64,000 bases of DNA from Hymenobacter properus (GTDB lineage Bacteria; Bacteroidota; Bacteroidia; Cytophagales; Hymenobacteraceae): assembly GCF_015694735.1 (NCBI RefSeq), contig NZ_JADQDP010000004.1, positions 670,784-734,783 on the forward strand, in the 5' to 3' direction. The notes beneath the pieces are model-generated. The model did no database searches. It was given only the letters and a program-made list of their open reading frames with translations, and was not told where the DNA came from. Positions 58,947-64,000 of the stretch are shown piece after piece. The position numbers and the translations under genes were made by a program. Numbering within the stretch: the first letter of the stretch is position 1; each line of letters opens with the position of its first letter.

Positions 58947-59020
58947 ACGCGCAGCAAAAATCGAATGTAGAATGCGAAGCCGGGGCCGGCTGTGCCAATG
59001 CCAACGCCCGTTTTGCCAAT

Positions 59021-59647
59021 TTAGTGCGCGGCCGTAGAGCGCGTTTCCGGCGCCGGCCGCCCCACCTGCAGGCCGCCCAGAAAGCAGGGCCGGCAGCGCG
59101 CTTCGTAGGAGTCGGTTTCGCCGAGCAGCACCTGGCTTTCGCTGGCCGCAATGCGGTAGGAATACGAAGCAATTTCGCCGCAGCAGACGCACACGGCGTG
59201 CACCTTGGTCACAAACTCGGCCGTGGCCAGCAGGGCCGGCATGGGGCCAAAGGGCCGGCCGAGGTAGTCCATGTCGAGCCCGGCCACGATGACGCGGGTG
59301 CCATTGTTGGCTAATTGCTCGCACACGTCCACCAGCGAATCGTCGAAAAACTGGCCTTCATCGATGCCCACCACGTCGGAGCCGGCGGCCAGCAGCAGGA
59401 TTTCCGACGGCACAGCCACCGGCGTGGAGCGGATGCGGGCGGCGTTGTGGCTCACCACATCTTCGGCGTGGTAGCGGGTGTCGAGGGCCGGCTTGAAAAT
59501 TTCGACCTGCTGCCGCGCAATGCGGGCGCGGGTGAGGCGGCGAATCAGCTCTTCGGTTTTGCCCGAGAACATGGAGCCGCACACCACTTCAATCCAGCCC
59601 CGGCGGGGGGCATTGTGGCGGTTGCCAACGCGGGGTTCAATAAACAC
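59021..59647 (-). CDS. tdk: Thymidine kinase
   Basis: 208 residues if the GTG at 59647 (VFIEPRVG...) is used; an ATG at 59683 gives 12 additional residues that are not typical. P-loop EVVCGSMFSGKTEEL, catalytic acid in VVGIDEGQFFDD, and zinc cysteines in VCVCCGE and RCRPC. Type II (tetrameric) thymidine kinase of the pyrimidine salvage pathway. Starts upstream of porZ on the same strand. Confidence 0.92.
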   Translation of the reverse strand: MFIEPRVGNRHNAPRRGWIEVVCGSMFSGKTEELIRRLTRARIARQQVEIFKPALDTRYHAEDVVSHNAARIRSTPVAVPSEILLLAAGSDVVGIDEGQFFDDSLVDVCEQLANNGTRVIVAGLDMDYLGRPFGPMPALLATAEFVTKVHAVCVCCGEIASYSYRIAASESQVLLGETDSYEARCRPCFLGGLQVGRPAPETRSTAAH

Positions 59648-59828
59648 AAGCGGAGAAAAACAAGTGAGGAAATGAGGCAGCATTGCCCCTACCGAACCTC
59701 TAAAGTACGCCCCGCGCCGGGTTGGCTCAAGCCCAAAACCAATTCTTTTAAGGCCCGCGGCTCGCTCTCAGGCGCTTGCACGGGCGGCTCTTTTTCTCCG
59801 TTAAAGCAGTCGGCCTTGGCTTGGCGGG

Positions 59829-60161
59829 CTATTGGTCCATGTCGACATACCGCACGTGCGGCAGCTGAGTGGCCGCGGGCACGCGGCCGGTTACATCTCC
59901 GCTCAGCAGCCGCGCCTGGCAGGTCAGCCGCTCGTGAAGCAGCAGGCGCCCGGCGGTGCGGTAGCGCAATTCAGCGTCGGTGGGAGGTGTCAGGTTTTCG
60001 AGGCCGGCGCTCACCTGTAGGCGGCAGGTGGTGCAGCGGCCCTTGGCGCCACAAGCATGCATCCAGTCGTGGCCCGCAGCTTGCAGCGCGGCCAGCAGCG
60101 TGGCGCCGGGGAGCACCTCCACGCGGGCGCCGGGCAAGTTTTCAATCGTCAACAGGGGCAT
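59829..60161 (-). CDS. 2Fe-2S ferredoxin-like protein
   Basis: 110 residues. Ligands C-x5-C-x2-C in HACGAKGRCTTCRLQV plus the distal Cys in LTCQARLLSG. Different from the adrenodoxin-type protein at 21087: closer to the short ferredoxins of Bacteroidota that accompany oxygenases. Electron partner unknown. Only 36 bases separate it from the divergent gene at 60198. Confidence 0.85.
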   Translation of the reverse strand: MPLLTIENLPGARVEVLPGATLLAALQAAGHDWMHACGAKGRCTTCRLQVSAGLENLTPPTDAELRYRTAGRLLLHERLTCQARLLSGDVTGRVPAATQLPHVRYVDMDQ

Positions 60162-60197
60162 TTGTGCCTAACTTCGGCCACCGAAACCGGCCTTTTT

Positions 60198-61367
60198 ATG
60201 AACGACAAATATAGCCTCGCCAAGTGCGCTCAATACGGCCGCCGCTTGGCCGCCCGGCTCTGCGACCAGTACTTCACGGCCGCCTCCGCGCCTGCGCTCG
60301 ACGGAGCGGCGGTGCTCAAATTCACCCCCGTGCGCCAGCTAAATCTGCTGGTGGTGCGCCAGCTGCTGGGCCAGTGGCAGGCCGAAACAGCCCGCCTGCG
60401 CAGCCCTTATTTCGATTTTGAAGCTGCTCCCGTGCAGGCGGCACTTACACAGTTCATGAATGTGCTCTCACGGCACATCAGCCTCAATCGCACGGCCTAC
60501 GAACCCCTGCTTGCCCAAGCCACCACCGATACCCTCGGCTTGGTGGCCGACCCCATCGGCAGCTTCCAGCGACTGTTATTGGGCACCACCGAGCAGCCCA
60601 CCCTCGCCGGCTTGCGCGAAAGCCTACGCTACATCGATGTAGATAAGCCGTTTTACCAAGGCTTTGTCGACAGCCTGCCCGACAGCAAAGACCTCAGTCG
60701 CGACTTCCTCTCGCACCGCTTCGAGCTCTACCACGCCGCCAATTACAAAGCCCACCAGCCCATGCAGCGGCTCGTGGGCGAGCTGAGCGCCCTGCTGCCC
60801 CTCACCACAGCCGATTTGCTCGAAGACGGCCCCGTAGCGGCGCCCGCCGCCCCCACCGCGGCGCCCGAACCGGCACCAGCCGCGGCTACGCCCCCGCCCG
60901 CCCCCGCCGAGCCGGTCGCCGTGACGCCACCCACTTTTGTGCCTCCCCCGGCCCCTGCCACTCCGCCGGTTGCCGCACCTGCTGCTCCTGCTCGTCCGCT
61001 GCCGAGCACCGATAACGCCAGCGTCCCGCTTCACGAAAAGCTACGCGCTGTGCAGCCCACCGCCGCTCCGCTAGCCGAAACCCTCCGCGCCACTGCTACC
61101 ACGCCTTCCTTGGCCGAGCGTACCGGCCCCAAAGTGGAAACACTGCGCGAAGCCATTTCCATCAACCAGCGCTTCAGTTTCATCAACGAACTGTTCAACG
61201 GCGAGAACATGGACTACCACGCCGCCATTCAGCACCTCGACTCCCTTCCCTCCGCCGAACAAGCCCGCGCCTACATCACCGCCGACTTATCGCAACGCTA
61301 TGACTGGAGCCGCAAAGAAGAACACGTCAACAAGCTGCTAAAGCTCATTGAGCGCAAGTTTGCATAG
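60198..61367 (+). CDS. Conserved unknown protein with Pro/Ala linker
   Basis: 389 residues from the ATG at 60198. N-terminal helical domain (1-210, with DQYFTAASAPALDGAAVLKF and LTQFMNVLSRHISLNR), a Pro/Ala linker of about 70 residues (215-285), and a conserved C-terminal block ISINQRFSFINELFNGENMD followed by LSQRYDW...EEHVNKLLKLIERKFA. No signal peptide or membrane helix, so cytoplasmic. I recall related C-terminal blocks in other Bacteroidota proteins; no function known. Ends overlapping the next start by 20 bases. Confidence 0.7.
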   Translation: MNDKYSLAKCAQYGRRLAARLCDQYFTAASAPALDGAAVLKFTPVRQLNLLVVRQLLGQWQAETARLRSPYFDFEAAPVQAALTQFMNVLSRHISLNRTAYEPLLAQATTDTLGLVADPIGSFQRLLLGTTEQPTLAGLRESLRYIDVDKPFYQGFVDSLPDSKDLSRDFLSHRFELYHAANYKAHQPMQRLVGELSALLPLTTADLLEDGPVAAPAAPTAAPEPAPAAATPPPAPAEPVAVTPPTFVPPPAPATPPVAAPAAPARPLPSTDNASVPLHEKLRAVQPTAAPLAETLRATATTPSLAERTGPKVETLREAISINQRFSFINELFNGENMDYHAAIQHLDSLPSAEQARAYITADLSQRYDWSRKEEHVNKLLKLIERKFA

Positions 61368-62427
61368 CCCCGGCCTCTCATCGGCAAGCCCTTGGCTGGG
61401 CTCCAGGCTACGTCGGTGGTTTCTGCCATGGCTCCTGGCCGTAGCTGCCCTAGCCAATCTGGCCTACCCGATGTACGTGCACTACGATTTTTCGCACTCC
61501 TCGGACACTCGTAGCTACCTGCACATGGCCGCCGGCCGTTTCGACAGCGCACGCGTCACCCACCGCTACCGCGTGCTCGTGCCAACCGCCGCCGCGGCCG
61601 TGGCCGTGCCCGTGGCAAAGCTGTACGCCCGCGTGTGGCCCCAGCGCCCCGCCGGGCTATGGCCGTTGCGTTTTGCTTTCTACTTGGTAAACTGCCTGCT
61701 GCTGGCCGCCGCTGCCGCCTGCTGGTTTAACGCAGCACGTTACAGCGGCGCTGCCCCCGAGGCTGCTTTGCTAGGCATGCTGGCTTTGCTCACCAGTCGG
61801 TGGGCCGTCTACGGGGCTGGCCTGCCCCTCACCGACAGTCTGTATCTGCTCGTCGTGAGCTTGGGTTATTATGCCATCCGGCGCAAACTTGGCGGAGGCT
61901 GGGCCTTAGTCTTGGCTTTGCTCCTCGGGCCATTGGCCAAAGAGTCATTCGTCTTCGTGGTGCCCTGGCTGCTTTGGTTTGGCCGCCCTGCCTTGTCGTG
62001 GCCCAAACAGCTCATTGCGCTGTTGCTTGGCGTAGGGGCTCTTTTTGTCGTGCACCGCTGGGTCGACGCGCAGATTGGGGCTGCCACCAACCAAGCCGTT
62101 TCCAATGCCTTTGAGCATTTTCAGAACGTCAGTTATTCCATCCGACGTGCCGCCTCCCCCAAAGGCTTAGGCGAACTACTCAGTGTTTTTGGGTTTTTCA
62201 CCTTAATTCCGGCCTTGGCCCTGTGGTTGCAAAAACCTCGGCAAGGCAAGTGGCAACCATCCATCTTTGCCCACATAGGTCCGCCTGAAACAGGGCTAGC
62301 TGCGGTAGTTGCAGTTCACATGCTCCTGTCCGGCGACCTAGGTCGCATGGGTTATCTGTTTGCTCCCGCGTTCTGTGTGCTCCTCGCGCTATGCTTTACG
62401 CATTGGCGGCGCTTGACCGTGCGATAG
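61348..62427 (+). CDS. Unknown polytopic membrane protein
   Basis: 359 residues from a TTG at 61348 (overlaps the previous gene by 20 bases); a second TTG at 61360 is possible. About eight membrane segments. The region YVHYDFSHSSDTRSYLHMAA after the first helix holds acidic residues as in GT-C-type transferases, but no family can be confirmed. Coupled to the preceding gene. Convergent with rodA with 22 bases between and no terminator hairpin. Confidence 0.6.
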   Translation: MSASLHSPGLSSASPWLGSRLRRWFLPWLLAVAALANLAYPMYVHYDFSHSSDTRSYLHMAAGRFDSARVTHRYRVLVPTAAAAVAVPVAKLYARVWPQRPAGLWPLRFAFYLVNCLLLAAAAACWFNAARYSGAAPEAALLGMLALLTSRWAVYGAGLPLTDSLYLLVVSLGYYAIRRKLGGGWALVLALLLGPLAKESFVFVVPWLLWFGRPALSWPKQLIALLLGVGALFVVHRWVDAQIGAATNQAVSNAFEHFQNVSYSIRRAASPKGLGELLSVFGFFTLIPALALWLQKPRQGKWQPSIFAHIGPPETGLAAVVAVHMLLSGDLGRMGYLFAPAFCVLLALCFTHWRRLTVR

Positions 62428-62449
62428 CCTTAAGTGCTTCCAGCGTGTT

Positions 62450-63745
62450 TCAGCGCACTAGGTCCTGCTTGCGGTAGGCATCAATGGCCAGCAGGCTGAA
62501 CAGCAATATTGTGAACGACCACAACGACGACCCGCCATAACTGAAAAAGGGCAGTGGGATGCCCACCACTGGTGCCAGTCCAATGGTCATGCCCACATTC
62601 ACGGTCACGTGAAAAAATAGCACACTGGCCACACAATAGCCGTACGTGCGCCCAAACACCGATTTCTGACGTTCTGCAACATAAATGATGCGCCAAAGCA
62701 GCGTCAGATATAATCCCAGTACCACCAGGCTTCCCAACCACCCAAATTCCTCGCCAACGGTACAAAAAATAAAGTCGGTACTCTGTTCCGGCACGAAATC
62801 AAACTTGGTCTGCGTGCCTTGCAAAAATCCCTTGCCTGCGAGCCCCCCCGACCCTATCGCAATTTTGCTCTGCGTCACGTTCCAGCCCTTGCCCAATGGG
62901 TCAGCTGACGGGTTTATCAATATCTCAATACGCTGCCGCTGGTGCGGCTGCAGGACCTTATTATAAAAGAAATCCATCCCCACGACCATCCCGATTACCA
63001 CCAGCCACACCCCTAACGCCAGTGGCAGGTGATGCCGTAGCACCCGCCGGTTCAAGCCCAACACTGCCAGCAATATGAGCGTAGCCGCTGCCACTAGCCA
63101 CAATTTCGGCACCAACAGCGCCGACAATAAAATAACCCCTGCCGCCGCCAGCAGCAACAGTATCAGTGGCGACATCCCTTCCCTGAAATAAGCTAGCAGC
63201 AACGCCCCAAACACCAAAGCTTGGCCCGATTCATTTGACGCCACAATCAGCAAAGGTGGTAGCAGGGTAACGCCCGCCAGCACCAACTGGTCCCTCCAAT
63301 CCTGGTAGCGCAAGTTGATACTCGACATAAATCGAGAAGCTGCCAACGCCGTAGTAAACTTCGCGAATTCAGCTGGCTGTAATCGCACCGGCCCCAACTC
63401 CAGCCACGAGCGCGAACCTGCAATGGGCCGCGCTACAAACATAGTCACGATCAAAAGCAGAATCATCCCCCCATATAAGGCATATGCCAGAGTATCATAA
63501 GCCTTATAATCAATCACCAACAGCACCACAACCAATACCACCGCCGTTGCAATCCACAGCAGTTGCTTGAACCAGTTAAATGCCATCAGCTTGTCAAAGC
63601 TTAAGGTGGCCAACGGATTCGCTGGTGCGTCTGGCGAATAACTGGACGCATAAATGCAGAGCCAACCCAACCCCACCAGCACCGCATAAAGCAGCACGGT
63701 AATCCAATCAACACTTCGACTATAACGTGCCGGTGATACTTGCAC
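62450..63745 (-). CDS. rodA: Rod-shape-determining peptidoglycan polymerase RodA
   Basis: 431 residues starting at GTG 63745, about ten membrane helices. SEDS family blocks: SRSWLELGPVRLQPAEFAKF (residues about 110-130), NPSADPLGKGWNVTQSKIAI, GGLAGKGFLQGTQTK and FVPEQSTDFIFCTVGEEFGW, FFSYGGSSLW. The catalytic Asp of SEDS is in the EQSTDF loop region. It polymerises glycan strands in the elongasome, with a class B PBP. Other mre genes are not in the window. Confidence 0.93.
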   Translation of the reverse strand: MQVSPARYSRSVDWITVLLYAVLVGLGWLCIYASSYSPDAPANPLATLSFDKLMAFNWFKQLLWIATAVVLVVVLLVIDYKAYDTLAYALYGGMILLLIVTMFVARPIAGSRSWLELGPVRLQPAEFAKFTTALAASRFMSSINLRYQDWRDQLVLAGVTLLPPLLIVASNESGQALVFGALLLAYFREGMSPLILLLLAAAGVILLSALLVPKLWLVAAATLILLAVLGLNRRVLRHHLPLALGVWLVVIGMVVGMDFFYNKVLQPHQRQRIEILINPSADPLGKGWNVTQSKIAIGSGGLAGKGFLQGTQTKFDFVPEQSTDFIFCTVGEEFGWLGSLVVLGLYLTLLWRIIYVAERQKSVFGRTYGYCVASVLFFHVTVNVGMTIGLAPVVGIPLPFFSYGGSSLWSFTILLFSLLAIDAYRKQDLVR

Positions 63746-63771
63746 AGCTAATTCAATTTAACATTCGCCAA

Positions 63772-63779
63772 CAAAATTA
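63772..63779 (-). promoter_or_regulatory. Possible -7 box before rodA
   Basis: Minus strand TAATTTTG, about 27 bases before the GTG start. No TTG at the right spacing. Confidence 0.35.
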
Positions 63780-63859
63780 CTTTCTCCACTCCGTGACGTG
63801 TTCTGTTCGCACAAGTGAATTTATTCCATAGTCTCTATCTGAATTGAGCAAGCGAGGCT

Positions 63860-63914
63860 AAAAAAGCAAACCCCCCATCTGGTCCGCTGGCGAAAGCGGG
63901 CAAGAAGGGGGGTT
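63860..63914 (-). terminator. Terminator of the rRNA operon
   Basis: Read leftwards: AACCCCCC...GGGGGGTT stem (63869-63914) with an inner CCGCT/AGCGG hairpin, then TGCTTTTTT. It lies about 10 bases beyond the 5S 3' end. Confidence 0.85.
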
Positions 63915-63924
63915 CCTGTTGATA

Positions 63925-64000
63925 AGGTTGGCGGCGACCGACTCTCCCACCGGTGAAGGCAGTACCATGGGCGCACCGGGGCTTAACGGCTCTGTTCGGA
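63925..64000 (-). rRNA. rrf: 5S ribosomal RNA (3' part, runs off the right edge)
   Basis: The minus strand reads TCCGAACAGAGCCGTTAAGC at the edge, then GCCCATGGTACTGC and GTGGGAGAGTCGGTCGCCGC, the conserved core and 3' half of bacterial 5S rRNA. About 75 of roughly 115 bases are in the window. The 23S gene should lie further right. Confidence 0.93.

Overview
The window reads as chromosome of a GC-rich member of the Bacteroidota, most likely Hymenobacteraceae (a Hymenobacter-like organism). The reasons are type IX secretion (T9SS) components and cargo with C-terminal sorting domains, Bacteroidota-type promoter boxes (TTG, about 19 bases, TAnnTTTG) in front of several genes, few Shine-Dalgarno sequences, and a short NuoG. 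The genus is inferred; no database was searched. There is no prophage, transposase, CRISPR array or tRNA that I can see. A 5S rRNA gene on the minus strand is cut by the right edge.

Layout. 1-5 kb: 5'-part of porU (T9SS sortase), pssA, an MBL-fold hydrolase and an FAD oxidoreductase. 5-10 kb: a TolB-propeller/outer-membrane-barrel fusion and a T9SS beta-helix cargo protein. 10-16 kb: cytochrome c maturation cluster ccmB-ccmC-ccmD-ccmE, a secreted unknown, and ccmF; CcmE carries a CxxxY rather than HxxxY haem site. 16-20 kb: a 1200-residue T9SS adhesin-like protein with a large internal duplication. 20-27 kb: housekeeping genes (DUF2520 protein, ferredoxin, iscX, cold-shock protein, UbiA-type prenyltransferase, HAD phosphatase, dNMP-kinase-like protein, pruA). 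27-29 kb: a PAS histidine kinase overlapping a single-domain response regulator. 29-38 kb: a complex I operon nuoABCDEFGHIJ that stops at a terminator after nuoJ. 38-45 kb: dioxygenase, aspS, small envelope proteins, tadA, sodA, and a TonB-C-domain membrane protein. 46-49 kb: an Old Yellow Enzyme reductase, a NupG-type nucleoside transporter, ndk. 49-56 kb: a glycosyltransferase-like membrane protein, an NrnA-type DHH phosphoesterase, a tandem array of four FKBP prolyl isomerases, recO. 56-64 kb: porZ (T9SS), tdk, a second ferredoxin, two conserved unknowns, rodA, and the rRNA operon end.

The most striking unexplained feature is a family of seven intergenic palindromes of 92-112 bases, all between 24 and 44 kb. 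Each consists of two arms of about 30-37 bases in inverted orientation. Each arm can also fold by itself into a small hairpin in which a conserved CTGAGC...GCGAAG core (tandem G-A pairs) sits on a stem whose base pairs co-vary between copies. This resembles REP/BIME (REPIN) elements. A second, low-complexity inverted-repeat class occupies five other gene junctions. Together these repeats fill five of the nine junctions of the nuo operon.

How genes work together: PorU and PorZ belong to the T9SS attachment complex that would process the sorting-domain proteins encoded here. The ccm genes attach haem to c-type cytochromes, and NuoA-J form most of the peripheral arm and part of the membrane arm of complex I, so both feed one respiratory chain. 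The four FKBPs, two of them lipoproteins, look like a periplasmic folding set.
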